Numbered from the stretch's first letter, positions 50,146 through 59,684 are shown. The stretch is 64,000 nucleotides of DNA from Oscillospiraceae bacterium (GCA_030539275.1 JAUNSK010000011.1:50830-114829), one strand, 5' to 3'. Notes: a model not told the origin generated them from the sequence alone. Numbers and translations are program-made.

Positions 50146-50622
50146 TTACTGTTCATACATATCATCATCAGAGTATACATTCATTGCCTTGTTTCTTATA
50201 TCTCTTGTTATATACTCCATATCCCTTGTCTGCAGAAGTTCAACACTGCCCATACTTGTATTTTCAAAGCAGTAGAACATTATGTCGAGCACATCATCAT
50301 CGCTCAGAACATCGCAGCTCTGGTCTTTTACCTCGTAGAACACATCGATCAGAGCTGCTATCGTCTGTGCAAAATCCACCTGTGAAACATAACTGCTCTG
50401 AGCAAACTTTTCTATAAGCTTCGGAGTAATACTGGAACCGAATTCTACTCTGTCCTTCGTTTTGAGAGCTTCCTTTCCCGCTTTAACAAGCATTTTTGCC
50501 TGGTCCTGAGAAATACATAATCCGTACTGACGGCTGTTTTCATTTGTACTTAGTATCTCATCAGTAAGCTGTGCTTCTGTAAGACCTGTATTATCCATAT
50601 ATCCTGCCAGTTCATATTCCAT
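50146..50622 (-). CDS. DUF6323-like protein
   Basis: 158 residues from ATG 50622 (GGAGG six bases upstream; the frame stays open upstream without a site). It is helical; NSRQYGLCISQDQAKMLVKAGKEALK, RVEFGSSITPKLIEKFAQS and GSVELLQTRDMEYI match my memory of the DUF6323 family. The function is unknown. It is the first gene of a pair with the DUF6179-like gene. Confidence 0.75.
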   Translation of the reverse strand: MEYELAGYMDNTGLTEAQLTDEILSTNENSRQYGLCISQDQAKMLVKAGKEALKTKDRVEFGSSITPKLIEKFAQSSYVSQVDFAQTIAALIDVFYEVKDQSCDVLSDDDVLDIMFYCFENTSMGSVELLQTRDMEYITRDIRNKAMNVYSDDDMYEQ

Positions 50623-50716
50623 ACTGTACCTCCTGTTATGTCTTGCTGCACCATACTTATCCTGTACACTTAAGCGGCGACAGAAAAACCGGCTGTTATA
50701 CCGGTTTTTGTTCAAG

Positions 50717-51067
50717 TCAATATATTATTACTGCTGCCTGTGCATATGTCTTTGTATGTGTGATGCTGACACTGACACTTCTGTCTCCGAGAAGCCTGAG
50801 TGCATTTCCGCTCAAAACGATATACGGCCTGCCCAGTTCATCATTAAGAGTTGAAACTTCATCAAGCTCAAAATTTCGTACTCCAGTTCCAAGTGCCTTT
50901 GAAAAAGCTTCCTTGACACAGAACCTTCCTGCCAGCACCTCGGGATTTTCCCTGCGCTTTTTATAGATCTCTATTTCCTGCGGTGAATACACCTTCTCTA
51001 TAAAACCGGGGATTTTTATGCTTTTGCTTATTCTGTCTATTTCTATCATGTCTATCCCTATATTCAA
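50717..51067 (-). CDS. acpS: Holo-[acyl-carrier-protein] synthase, TTG start
   Basis: 116 residues. The family start GIDMIEIDRI (metal-binding Asp), then VYSPQEIEIY, the second metal site GRFCVKEAFSKALGTG and the end VSVSITHTKTYAQAAVI are present. The TTG at 51067 is needed to include the conserved GIDMIEI segment and overlaps the previous stop in TTGA, with AAGGA nine bases upstream. It transfers phosphopantetheine from CoA to ACP in the cytosol. It is the second gene of a pair with a DUF6106-like membrane protein. Confidence 0.94.
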   Translation of the reverse strand: MNIGIDMIEIDRISKSIKIPGFIEKVYSPQEIEIYKKRRENPEVLAGRFCVKEAFSKALGTGVRNFELDEVSTLNDELGRPYIVLSGNALRLLGDRSVSVSITHTKTYAQAAVIIY

Positions 51068-51612
51068 TCGCGCTCGTCCTTTCCTTCATCCAGCATGATA
51101 TCAGGAATATTGTTTCTGAGTGTGCCCTTAAGAAATGGCTTTATATTCATAAGCATATTGTCGTCCGGTGTAAATACAAGTCTGCATCTGCCGTATTTTT
51201 CATCTTTAAAGTCAGCGTAATACTTGTCACGGTCCGGACCGCTTGCAGAAATAAGTGTTACCTCAGAGTCCGGTTCCCAGTTGGTCTGTGTACACTTTTC
51301 AAAGCTTTCAAAATTTTTTACTTCTGCTGTGAGCATATGCATTCTTTTTCTTTTTGCAAGTATCTTATCCAGATCAAATTCGCCATTGGTAACGCTGTAC
51401 TCATATTCAACATCAAAATTTGCACTCAGATATATTCCTGCATATACAGCACCTACTGCAAGAAGTGCCCCTACAAGCAGAAAGCCGACCGCTGTTCCTA
51501 TAACTACCAGAAGCAATCCGACAGCAAAGCTTGCACAGACTATAAGTCCACGTTTCATGGTATCCCGCTTAGCGCCTTCCTTAGTTACTATCTGTTCTGC
51601 AAATGAATCCAT
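51064..51612 (-). CDS. DUF6106-like membrane protein
   Basis: 182 residues. Two N-terminal membrane helices (about 20-40 and 42-62) precede a cytosolic domain with YEYSVTNGEFDLDKILAKRKR, a pattern I associate with DUF6106. The function is unknown. It overlaps acpS by four bases. GGAGGTT lies upstream of the ATG. Confidence 0.8.
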   Translation of the reverse strand: MDSFAEQIVTKEGAKRDTMKRGLIVCASFAVGLLLVVIGTAVGFLLVGALLAVGAVYAGIYLSANFDVEYEYSVTNGEFDLDKILAKRKRMHMLTAEVKNFESFEKCTQTNWEPDSEVTLISASGPDRDKYYADFKDEKYGRCRLVFTPDDNMLMNIKPFLKGTLRNNIPDIMLDEGKDERD

Positions 51613-51745
51613 TTTTTAACCTCCGATGATCTTTCCATCTCATTTATATACTATTATATTCTAACACATTCTTATATAAAATTCAATATAAGTAATAATA
51701 ATATATAATTTTTTCTGAGATATAACCTTATTATGGCTCAAAAAA

Positions 51746-51780
51746 AAATACAGGAGTACATAATGTATTTTCCTGTATTT
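51746..51780 (-). terminator. Terminator left behind the GH9 relic
   Basis: AAATACAGGA (51746-51755) pairs with TCCTGTATTT (51771-51780), with a long T-run on the minus strand. It lies just past the relic's stop. Confidence 0.8.
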
Positions 51781-51789
51781 TTTTATTTT

Positions 51790-51982
51790 TTACTGTGGTC
51801 CGAGTGTCACTTTTTCCTTATCGATATACTGGCTGAGAGCTGTAAGGTCTGTAAGCTATACAACGTCGCTGAGATCTGCATCATCATACAGATTGTCTGG
51901 TTTTATTTTTGTAACTACCGGTGTTGTACAGGCAGATCATAATGAACACAAATGACAACACCAATGCTCAATAGTGTACTTA
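51790..51982 (-). pseudogene. C-terminal relic of a fourth GH9-dockerin gene
   Basis: Minus-strand translation, in pieces, gives GVVICVHYD (compare GIVLSVHYD in the 973-residue cellulase), a frameshift, then TTPVVTKIKPDNLYDDADLS, an in-frame stop, LTDLTALSQYIDKEKVTLGPQ and a stop. The two dockerin repeats are fused by an internal deletion. It retains its own terminator, so it is a decayed member of the cellulase array about 1.3 kb beyond the present last gene. Confidence 0.88.
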
Positions 51983-52050
51983 ACAATAAAGAAATAGCCA
52001 GCCCTGGATATATGTCCATGACTGACTATTACCTGAAAGTTCGTGTAAAC

Positions 52051-52132
52051 TAAAAAACCGCCGTACACGGAACCGTACATACGGTGGGCTGAGAGGTCGG
52101 CTAATCAGATAATGGTTAGCCTCCTACCCGAT
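52051..52132 (+). mobile_element. Group II intron 3'-end fragment
   Basis: AACCGCCGTACACGGAACCG, then ACGGTGGGCTGAGAGGTCGG, a GGCTAA...TTAGCC hairpin (52099-52121) and CTCCTACCCGATT match the segment that commonly follows the reverse-transcriptase ORF of bacterial group II introns. No reverse transcriptase remains, so this is an immobile remnant. Confidence 0.75.
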
Positions 52133-52186
52133 TATTTGTATTAATTAGGAAGAGAAAAATCAACGACAATGTCTCCGTCTTTCTCA

Positions 52187-52510
52187 TTATTCAAATTTTG
52201 TGACTTTGATACTAAAACTTTCTGAGGCACCAACCGGATCGGCTATGTATATGCCTTCTCCAGCCGGTAATTTTGTGATAGAACCGTCGCAAACGCCTTC
52301 GAGTACCACGTCATCTTTTGCAGCCTTATGGTCTCTCTTGACACAAAATGAAATTCCAGCCGGACAGCTCCATTTTACCTTATTGCATGGCGCAAAGGCT
52401 TCTTTGGTAAACAGATAATTTCCGCTTGAACGGTGGTCCTCACCGTTTAATTTGTCTTTTTGTGACACCATTACTACTTCTGTAAAACCATCATACTTAA
52501 AATCTGGCAT
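52187..52510 (-). CDS. Unknown 107-residue beta-rich protein behind a palindromic operator
   Basis: Not recognised. 107 residues without signal peptide, probably a small beta-rich fold, with four Cys (in AFAPCNKVKWSCPAGISFCVK and LEGVCDGS). GGGGAAG precedes the ATG. The promoter is consensus-like and overlaid by a 28-bp perfect palindrome. It lies in a stretch of broken mobile elements and could be cargo of one of them. Confidence 0.65.
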   Translation of the reverse strand: MPDFKYDGFTEVVMVSQKDKLNGEDHRSSGNYLFTKEAFAPCNKVKWSCPAGISFCVKRDHKAAKDDVVLEGVCDGSITKLPAGEGIYIADPVGASESFSIKVTKFE

Positions 52511-52535
52511 AATAAACTTCCCCTTTTCTTAATAA

Positions 52536-52592
52536 AATGTAAATGTTGTACAACATTTACATTATTATAACATGTTTAATTTTTCCAGTCAA
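52536..52592 (-). promoter_or_regulatory. Promoter with 28-bp perfect palindrome at the start site
   Basis: Minus strand: TTGACT (52587-52592), 17 bases, TATAAT (52564-52569). The next 28 bases (52536-52563, arms AATGTAAATGTTG and CAACATTTACATT around the central TA) are perfectly palindromic and cover the predicted start of transcription. This is a textbook position for a dimeric repressor. No repressor gene is adjacent. Confidence 0.8.
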
Positions 52593-52638
52593 GTGATAAA
52601 TCAAATATAATCAAAATATTTTTTATAAGGGTGAATTG

Positions 52639-53034
52639 TCAAAGTAAATGCAGGTTGGAAAATACTCTTGCTGAATTTATTTTGAATGTAATGAAGTTGC
52701 GTTTAGTCTGAAAGTAAACCAGGGAGAAAGAATCAAACAATGCTGAAACGTATAGTTTGCCGTCTGAGGCTTTGATTTCAGTTATATCTGTTACCGCCTT
52801 CTGGTTTGGTTCGTCAGCTTTAAAATCACGTTTAAACAAGTCATCAGACTTTCTTGCAAGTATCGGCTCGTGTTATTCCATTAGTTTTTCTATCAATAAA
52901 CTTTAATCGTTCGTTTTTCCCGACTTCTGACGGCGTGCAGCAAAAAAAGCGCTTGCTTTCTTGGCACCTGTTGCTTTAGAAAGCTTTATCGCTTGTTTCC
53001 TGTATTCTGAATCGTATGTTCCTGACTTTTGCAT
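52639..53034 (-). pseudogene. IS3-family transposase relic (OrfA and OrfB fragments)
   Basis: On the minus strand, 52903-53034 reads as a 43-residue OrfA-like start (MQKSGTYDSEYRKQAIKLSK) that ends early. Then 52639-52839 reads RDFKADEPNQKAVTDITEIK, the first-Asp region of an IS3-type DDE integrase core. Most of both frames is deleted. Upstream, CCTGACAACT (53037-53046) and AGTTGTCAGG (53091-53100) are inverted and may be part of the element end. Confidence 0.8.
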
Positions 53035-53154
53035 ATCCTGACAACTCCTTACCGTTTCCTATTATTTTTATTATAGATTTGATGAATTAAAGTTGTCAGG
53101 TATTATTATACTATATTACATTTTTCCAAAAATAAAAAACATATATTCCTTAAA

Positions 53155-53184
53155 AACACCCCGACTAAACCAAGCCGGAGTGTT
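53155..53184 (-). terminator. Terminator of the third GH9 gene
   Basis: AACACCCCGACT (53155-53166) pairs with the arm ending CCGGAGTGTT (53175-53184), including G-T pairs, with a T-run on the minus strand. The same hairpin type follows each GH9 gene. Confidence 0.8.
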
Positions 53185-53232
53185 TATTGTGATTATGTTA
53201 TTAACTTTTTAAGCTACCAGGAATCAAAGCTG

Positions 53233-56154
53233 TTATTTTGGCTGAGGTCCAAGTATTACTTTCTCCTTGCCGATATACTGCTTGAGATGCATCAGGTCAG
53301 CAAGATCAACACCGTTGTCACCGGTTACATCTGCATTTATCATAGCCTGATCACTGAGATTCTTAATATCGTTAAGAAGATACTGGCTGAGAGTCGTAAG
53401 GTCTGTAATCTCTACAACACCGTTGAGATCTACATCACCATAAATATTGTCAGGTTTTATGGTTGTGACTTCCGGTGTTGTTGTGACTGCCGGTGTTGTT
53501 ACAGGTGGATCATAATGAACACTGAGGACAATACCATTATCATAGTCCTCAACAAAGTCAGCCATCCAGGCAAGCGGAGCATTCCAGTTTACTGTACATT
53601 CGTTTGTTGACCAGGCTTCGATATGATCCAGGTAGCAGAGCTGAGGAGCCATCTGACCTGCGACATAGCCGGAACCCTTTACATATGGATCCTGAAGGCC
53701 TGAGTTAGGTCCGCCTGACATAACACCAGAAGGTGCTACAGGGAACTGATCAGCATCAAGCTGTCCTGACCAGTAACGATGATGTACAAATGTTGTATGA
53801 TGTGTACCGTAACCAGTTACATAAGAAATTTCGTTTGGATTACGTCCGAAGATGTAGTCGATAGCTGTTACAGCACCGTCTGCATACTTTTTATCACCTG
53901 TTATATTATAAGCAAGAGCAAGAACAACTGCGTTGTTGATTACAAATGAGTTTGAACCCCATGTATAACCCCCGATCGTATGCTCAGTACCATCTGCTTT
54001 TGAACTGATCATCATTGAGCTCTGTCCGAACGGATCACCGTAGCCCTGTGAATCTTCTATTTCGAGGAACTTGTCAGCTGCCTTTGGAATGTTGTCAAAA
54101 ACTATTTTTGAAATATCAGCAGGTATCCTGCCTGCATTCAGTGCAAGTGATATTGTTCCGAGTCCCTGAGTATTTCCCCAGTTAAATGAACCGATATCTC
54201 CTGAGTTCTCACCGCCTGTAAGCAGTGTAGGACACTCAAGATAATGTGTGCTTGCCTTCATATCATTCAGATATGATTCATCACCTGTTGTAATATATAG
54301 TTCGCAGGCAGCCCAGTAGAAATCATCCATGAAGTATGTATCACCGTAAGGACCACCACCGAAGTTGGTATCGAGAGGAGCAATTTCTTTATCAAATTTC
54401 TTTGCTGCTTCATAGGCTGCCTTAGCAGCACTTAGACATTCATCAGCATATGCTGCATCGTAATCCTTATAGAGACGCGCAAACTGTGCTGCTGTTGCGG
54501 CAACGTTAAGTGTGGCCGGAGTTGTCGGTGGCTTGATTATACGAATCATATCCTCTGTATTAGTTGACTGTTCAGGTGAAACAGCAAGACCTGTCCACTT
54601 GTAGTCATGCATCTTGTGGTAAACCATGCCCTTCTTTTCACCGCTCTTAACGATCATCCTGAGGAAGAAGTCCATTTCAACCTTTACTTCGTCGAGAAGG
54701 TCAGGTGCACCGTTTGATGATTCAGGAATTACCATTGAACCGTCTTTGTATCTGTCCTGTGTACCGTTAGCAAGTGCTCTTTCATAGATGTTCATAAGAG
54801 TCCATACAGAAATACCGCCGTTTACAACGTACTTACCGTAGTCACCGGCATCATACCAGCCGCCAGTAACATCCTGAGCCAATGATTTATCAACATCTGC
54901 TGCACTGGCATATCTGTATACCCATTCCGGCTGAACATATGCAACATCCTTTGTATGTCCGGCTGCACGTGCAAGACTATTCTTTGTAAGAGCTGTACCA
55001 TTTACAGACTGTGCATTTGCAGATTTAACCTGGCTGTCATAGTTGTTTGCTACAACATATTTTGATTCGATCGGAACACCGCTTCTGTTGAGGTAGAAGT
55101 AGTTCAGTGAGTCTTCAAGAAGTCCTTCATATACATCTGAACCCTCGCCTATGCTGAACGGATAGCTCTCCTGACCGTCTACAGTAATTGTGTATCCTGT
55201 ACCTTCTGTCTTGAAATCTGAGAAGTCAAGAACATATGTATAGTTTCCTGAGTCAGCATCCTTTGTAGCTGCCTTGGAAGTTCCCTTGTATACTGATGTG
55301 CCGCCTTTTTTGATCTCAAACGGTACTGTTCCGCTTGCTGATACAGGCTCTCTGTGTCTTCCGGTTTCACCGTTTGAAGGTGCATATGTAGCCTGTTTCT
55401 TAAGATCAGTAATGTAACCTAACTGGTTTACTGATATATCCCTGTATACATATGGATCAGGATGCGGTGGGTCAATTCCATAAGATGTTTCATCTATGAG
55501 CGACATATTATCAAATGAAAGTATTGTTCCTTCCGGGAAACAGTCACTAGGTGTATACTGGCCCATGCCTCCGAACTGGAATGCCCACTCAGCAACCTTA
55601 AGCGTTCCTGTAGCAGTCCACTTTGCAGTAACCTTAAGAGTTTCACCTGCTTTTATAGGGTTAAGTTCCCAGCCCTGATCATACTCAACAGTTTTTGAAG
55701 TTGTTGTGCCGAGGCTGCTTTCTATAGTAACCTCACCGTTATTATGCCATGCTTCACCGGCATTGTATCCGCCTTCTTCTACTGCATCAAGGTTACCGAT
55801 CTTTGTGTAGTATTTACCAGCTGTATCTGATGTGATCTCGTATGAAAGTGTATATGTATGTCCTTTTTCAATATGGAGACCTCTGTGACGGAACTGACAG
55901 TCCCATCTGTCTTCACCAAGATGTGAAGTACCACCTGGGTTTACGATTTCAATATTGTACTTTTCATCTGTGATGTCAAAATTTAATTTACCTGTTCCTG
56001 ATTCAAGGATATGCCATGGAAGGCCGATATTTTCTTCAAATGATGTGTTTCCGAGCAGCTCTTCTGCAAATACTGACACAGGTGCACATACAGCACCTGA
56101 AAGCACGGCAACTGCAGAAATACATGCCAGAGTTTTTTTCAGGTTGTTTTTCAT
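53233..56154 (-). CDS. Cellulosomal GH9 cellulase with CBM4 and dockerin (copy 3)
   Basis: 973 residues. Signal peptide (1 to about 30), CBM4-like module (about 33-215, from GNTSFEENIGLPWHI), N-terminal Ig-like domain of GH9 (about 235-335, DISVNQLGYITDLKKQATY) and GH9 catalytic domain (about 345-880). The catalytic base Asp is in GGWYDAGDYGKYV (near 434), the substrate-binding His in THHTTFVHHRYW, and the proton donor Glu in STNECTVNWNAP (near 852). A Thr/Pro linker and a two-repeat type I dockerin (GDVDLNGVVEITDLTTLSQY; ADVTGDNGVDLADLMHLKQY) follow. It is exported and assembled on a scaffoldin to cut cellulose. The CBM4-Ig-GH9 order is typical of the CelK/CbhA-type group. Confidence 0.96.
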   Translation of the reverse strand: MKNNLKKTLACISAVAVLSGAVCAPVSVFAEELLGNTSFEENIGLPWHILESGTGKLNFDITDEKYNIEIVNPGGTSHLGEDRWDCQFRHRGLHIEKGHTYTLSYEITSDTAGKYYTKIGNLDAVEEGGYNAGEAWHNNGEVTIESSLGTTTSKTVEYDQGWELNPIKAGETLKVTAKWTATGTLKVAEWAFQFGGMGQYTPSDCFPEGTILSFDNMSLIDETSYGIDPPHPDPYVYRDISVNQLGYITDLKKQATYAPSNGETGRHREPVSASGTVPFEIKKGGTSVYKGTSKAATKDADSGNYTYVLDFSDFKTEGTGYTITVDGQESYPFSIGEGSDVYEGLLEDSLNYFYLNRSGVPIESKYVVANNYDSQVKSANAQSVNGTALTKNSLARAAGHTKDVAYVQPEWVYRYASAADVDKSLAQDVTGGWYDAGDYGKYVVNGGISVWTLMNIYERALANGTQDRYKDGSMVIPESSNGAPDLLDEVKVEMDFFLRMIVKSGEKKGMVYHKMHDYKWTGLAVSPEQSTNTEDMIRIIKPPTTPATLNVAATAAQFARLYKDYDAAYADECLSAAKAAYEAAKKFDKEIAPLDTNFGGGPYGDTYFMDDFYWAACELYITTGDESYLNDMKASTHYLECPTLLTGGENSGDIGSFNWGNTQGLGTISLALNAGRIPADISKIVFDNIPKAADKFLEIEDSQGYGDPFGQSSMMISSKADGTEHTIGGYTWGSNSFVINNAVVLALAYNITGDKKYADGAVTAIDYIFGRNPNEISYVTGYGTHHTTFVHHRYWSGQLDADQFPVAPSGVMSGGPNSGLQDPYVKGSGYVAGQMAPQLCYLDHIEAWSTNECTVNWNAPLAWMADFVEDYDNGIVLSVHYDPPVTTPAVTTTPEVTTIKPDNIYGDVDLNGVVEITDLTTLSQYLLNDIKNLSDQAMINADVTGDNGVDLADLMHLKQYIGKEKVILGPQPK

Positions 56155-56300
56155 TTTAGCTTCTTCCTCTCTTTTAGCATTATTGAATATAGTTTTACCG
56201 GGAGCCCGGCTTTACGTTTTCTTTTCAGTCTCTTATAAAGAAGCAATGATTTTTCCGGGTCACTTATACATTAATTCAGCGTTTATAACTGTATATGTTC

Positions 56301-56338
56301 AGCAAACACTCCAGCTGTTTCAAACCGGAGTGTTTGCT
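56301..56338 (-). terminator. Terminator of the second GH9 gene
   Basis: 12-bp perfect stem, AGCAAACACTCC (56301-56312) with GGAGTGTTTGCT (56327-56338). Confidence 0.85.
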
Positions 56339-56381
56339 GTGTTTATGCTGATAACTATTATATTACTGAAAATCAGAGGTA

Positions 56382-59300
56382 CTATTTCGGCTGAGGTCCA
56401 AGTATTACTTTTTCCTTGCCGATATACTGCTTGAGATGCATCAGATCAGCAAGATTAACACCGTTGTCAGCGGTTACATCAGAATTGATCATAGCCTGAT
56501 CACTGAGATCCTTAATATCGTTAAGAAGGTACTGGCTGAGAGTTGTAAGGTCTGTAAGCTCTACAACGCCGTTGAGATCTACATCACCGTACAAATTGTC
56601 AGGTTTTAATGTTGTGACTTCCGGTTGTGCTGTTGCTTCGAGTGTTGTTGTTTCAAGCTGCGGCGTTGTTACAGGCGATGGTGTTGTTGTTGTTACAGCG
56701 GGTGTTGTTGCTGCAGTCTGCCACGTAGTTGTAGTAATAACCGGCATATCTTGTGACAGTGTGATACAGTCTGAATAATCATCAAGGAAGTCAGCCATCC
56801 AGGCAAGAGGTGCATTCCAGCTTACGTCACATTCGTTTGTAGACCAGGCTTCGATATGATCAAGGTAGCATAGCTGAGGAGCTGCCTGACCTGCGACATA
56901 GCCTGCACCCTGTACATATGGATCCTGAAGTGCTGAGTTAGGGCCGCCTGACAATACTCCTGAAGGCGCTACAGGGTACTGATCAGCATCAAGCTGTCCG
57001 GACCAGTAACGATGATGTACAAAAGTTGTATGATGTGTACCGTAACCTGTTACATACGAAATTTCGTTTGGATTACGTCCGAAGATGTAGTCGACAGCAG
57101 TTGATGCACCGCTTGCGTACTTAGATTCACCTGTAATATTGTATGCAAGAGCAAGAACAACGGCATTGTTCACGATAAATGAGTTAGAACCCCATGTATA
57201 ACCATTGATCTCATGCGCAGTACCATCAACTGCTGAACCAACCTTCATTGGGCTCTGTTTGAACGGATCACCGTAGCCCTGTGACTGTTCTAAATCAAGA
57301 TAGTGATCAGCAGTCATTTCTATGTTCCTGAAAACAGTAGTTCTTATATCTTCCGGCATCCTGCCTGCGTTCACAGCAAGAGATATTGTTCCGAGACCCT
57401 GAGTATTTTCCCAGTTGAATGATCCGGTATCTCCAGAGTTTTCACCGCCTGTAACCTGTGTAGGACACTCAAGATAATGTACGCTTTTCTTCATATCACT
57501 AAGATATGACTGATCACCTGTTGTTATATAAAGTTCACAAGCTGCCCAGTAGAATTCATCCATAAAGTATGTATCATAGTTAGAATAACCATTGGAGTTG
57601 CCGTCGATAGGAGCCGTTTCATAATCAAATTTCTTTGCAGCTTCATAAGCTTCCTTTGCCGCTGCCAGGCACTTTTCAGCATATACTGCATCGTAATCCT
57701 TATACAGACGTGCAAACTGTGCTGCTGTTGCGGCAACGTTAAGTGTGGCAGGAGTTGTCGGTGGCTTGATTATACGATAAACTGCTGCAGTGTTTTCATC
57801 CTCGACAGGTGAAACTGCAAGTCCTGTCCACGTACTGTCAAGCATCTTATGGTAAACCATGCCCTTCTTTTCACCGCTCTCAACGATCATCTTAAGGAAG
57901 AAGTCCATCTCATACTTAACTTCATCGAGAAGGTCAGGTGCACCGTTTGATGATTCAGGAACTGACATTGAACCGTCTTTATATCTGTCCTGTGTATCGT
58001 TAGCAAGTGCTCTCTCATAAATATTCATAAGAGTCCATGCAGAAATACCGCCGTTTAAAACATACTTACCATAGTCACCGGCATCGTACCAGCCCCCCGT
58101 TACGTCCTGTGTAATGGTTTTAACAACGTCTTTTCCATTAGCACTATATCTATAAATCCATTCTGGCTGTATATAAGCTACATCCTCAGGATGTCCTGCC
58201 TCACGTGCAAGTTTGCTCTTGGTAAGCGCCTGGCCTTTTACTGCACTATTGTTAGCTGATTTTACCTGTTCGTCATACTTGTTTGCAACGACATATTCTG
58301 TTTCTATGTCAATACCGCTTCTGTTGAGATAGAAATAGTTGAGTAAATCCTCAAGAAGTCCTTCATAGATATCGGAACCCCTGCCAATGCTGAACGGATA
58401 GCTCTCATGACCGTCAACGGTAATCGTATATCCTGTTCCTTCGGTCTCGAAGTCTGAGAAATCAAGAACATATGTATAATTGCCTGAATCTGCATCCTCT
58501 GCAGCCGGCTTTGATGTTCCCTTATATACTGAAGTACCATCCTTTCTGATCTCAAACGGTACTGTTCCGCTTGCTGATACAGGCTCTCTGTGTCTTCCGG
58601 TTTCACCGTTTGACGGTGCATATGTAGCCTGTTTCTTAAGATCAGTAAGGTAACCTAACTGGTTTACTGATATATCCTTGTATGCATATGGATCAGGATG
58701 CTGATAGTCAAATTCATCAGATGTTTCATCAATGATCGACATATTATCAAATGTAAGTTTTGTTCCTTCCGGGAAACAGTCTTCAGGTGTGTACTGGCCA
58801 TCGCCTCCGAACTGGAATACCCACTCAGCTGACTTAAGTGTTCCGGTAGCAGTCCACTTTGCGGTAACCTTAAGAGTTTCGCCGGCTTTTATAGGATTAA
58901 GATTCCAGCCCTGACCATACTCAACAGTTTTTGTAGTTGTACCGCCAAGACTACTTTCAATAGTAACCTCACCGTTATTATGCCAGGCTTCACCGGCAGA
59001 GTATCCTCCTTCGTCTGATACGTCAAGATTACCGATCTTTGAGTAGTACATACCAGCTGCATCTGATGTGATCTCGTATGAAAGTGTATATGTATGTCCT
59101 TCTTCAATATGGAGACCTCTGTGACGGAACTGACAGTCCCATCTGTCTTCACCGCCATGAGAAGCACCACCTGGATTTATGATCTCAATATTGTACTTCT
59201 CATCTTTGAAATTAAAATCTAATCTGCCTGTTCCTGATTCACAGATATGCCATGGAAGACCGATATTTTCTTCGAATGATGTGTTTCCAAGCTGTTCACC

Positions 59301-59390
59301 TGCAAGTACTGACATAGGTGCACATACAGCACTTGAAAGCATAGCAACTGCTGAAATACACGCCAGAGTTTTTTTAAAATTGTTTTTCAT
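56382..59390 (-). CDS. Cellulosomal GH9 cellulase with CBM4 and dockerin (copy 2)
   Basis: 1002 residues, with the same module order as its neighbours. It is the most diverged of the three in the catalytic domain (for example TITQDVTGGWYDAGDYGKYV preserved, but EYVVANKYDEQVKSANNSAV). The Thr/Pro linker is clearly longer (about 60 residues with repeated TTTP/VTT units). The catalytic Asp and Glu are present (YDAGDYG; STNECDVSWNAP) and the dockerin has two calcium loops. Divergence suggests altered substrate preference, but that is inference. GAGAGGAAG lies upstream of the ATG. Confidence 0.96.
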   Translation of the reverse strand: MKNNFKKTLACISAVAMLSSAVCAPMSVLAGEQLGNTSFEENIGLPWHICESGTGRLDFNFKDEKYNIEIINPGGASHGGEDRWDCQFRHRGLHIEEGHTYTLSYEITSDAAGMYYSKIGNLDVSDEGGYSAGEAWHNNGEVTIESSLGGTTTKTVEYGQGWNLNPIKAGETLKVTAKWTATGTLKSAEWVFQFGGDGQYTPEDCFPEGTKLTFDNMSIIDETSDEFDYQHPDPYAYKDISVNQLGYLTDLKKQATYAPSNGETGRHREPVSASGTVPFEIRKDGTSVYKGTSKPAAEDADSGNYTYVLDFSDFETEGTGYTITVDGHESYPFSIGRGSDIYEGLLEDLLNYFYLNRSGIDIETEYVVANKYDEQVKSANNSAVKGQALTKSKLAREAGHPEDVAYIQPEWIYRYSANGKDVVKTITQDVTGGWYDAGDYGKYVLNGGISAWTLMNIYERALANDTQDRYKDGSMSVPESSNGAPDLLDEVKYEMDFFLKMIVESGEKKGMVYHKMLDSTWTGLAVSPVEDENTAAVYRIIKPPTTPATLNVAATAAQFARLYKDYDAVYAEKCLAAAKEAYEAAKKFDYETAPIDGNSNGYSNYDTYFMDEFYWAACELYITTGDQSYLSDMKKSVHYLECPTQVTGGENSGDTGSFNWENTQGLGTISLAVNAGRMPEDIRTTVFRNIEMTADHYLDLEQSQGYGDPFKQSPMKVGSAVDGTAHEINGYTWGSNSFIVNNAVVLALAYNITGESKYASGASTAVDYIFGRNPNEISYVTGYGTHHTTFVHHRYWSGQLDADQYPVAPSGVLSGGPNSALQDPYVQGAGYVAGQAAPQLCYLDHIEAWSTNECDVSWNAPLAWMADFLDDYSDCITLSQDMPVITTTTWQTAATTPAVTTTTPSPVTTPQLETTTLEATAQPEVTTLKPDNLYGDVDLNGVVELTDLTTLSQYLLNDIKDLSDQAMINSDVTADNGVNLADLMHLKQYIGKEKVILGPQPK

Positions 59391-59654
59391 TCTGGATTCT
59401 TCCTCTCTTTAAATATAATTATATAGTTTTAATGACACCCCAGAGATACTTTATCCACCATTACATACTGTTTCCAGCGGCATTTCTCCTGTATGCACAG
59501 ATGAAACTGTAAATACTGATGACTTCAGAAGCTTTCTGGGATTTCAATTAAATATTTTCCGTTGCTTCATTTATTTTTTATTAAAAGAAAAAAATATTAT
59601 ATATATATTTATATATACATTTATGTAAAAAATATGAACCTTTAATTTCTAAAA

Positions 59655-59684
59655 AACACCCCGGCTGATATAAGCCGGAGTGTT
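59655..59684 (-). terminator. Terminator of the first GH9 gene
   Basis: AACACCCCGGCT (59655-59666) pairs with AGCCGGAGTGTT (59673-59684), with a T-run on the minus strand. The gap 59391-59650 upstream of the next gene is AT-rich and shows only that gene's leader. Confidence 0.85.

Noticed and set aside
52200-52418. 72-codon plus-strand frame opposite the 107-residue gene
   Set aside because: The minus-strand gene has a promoter, operator and ribosome site; the plus frame has none.
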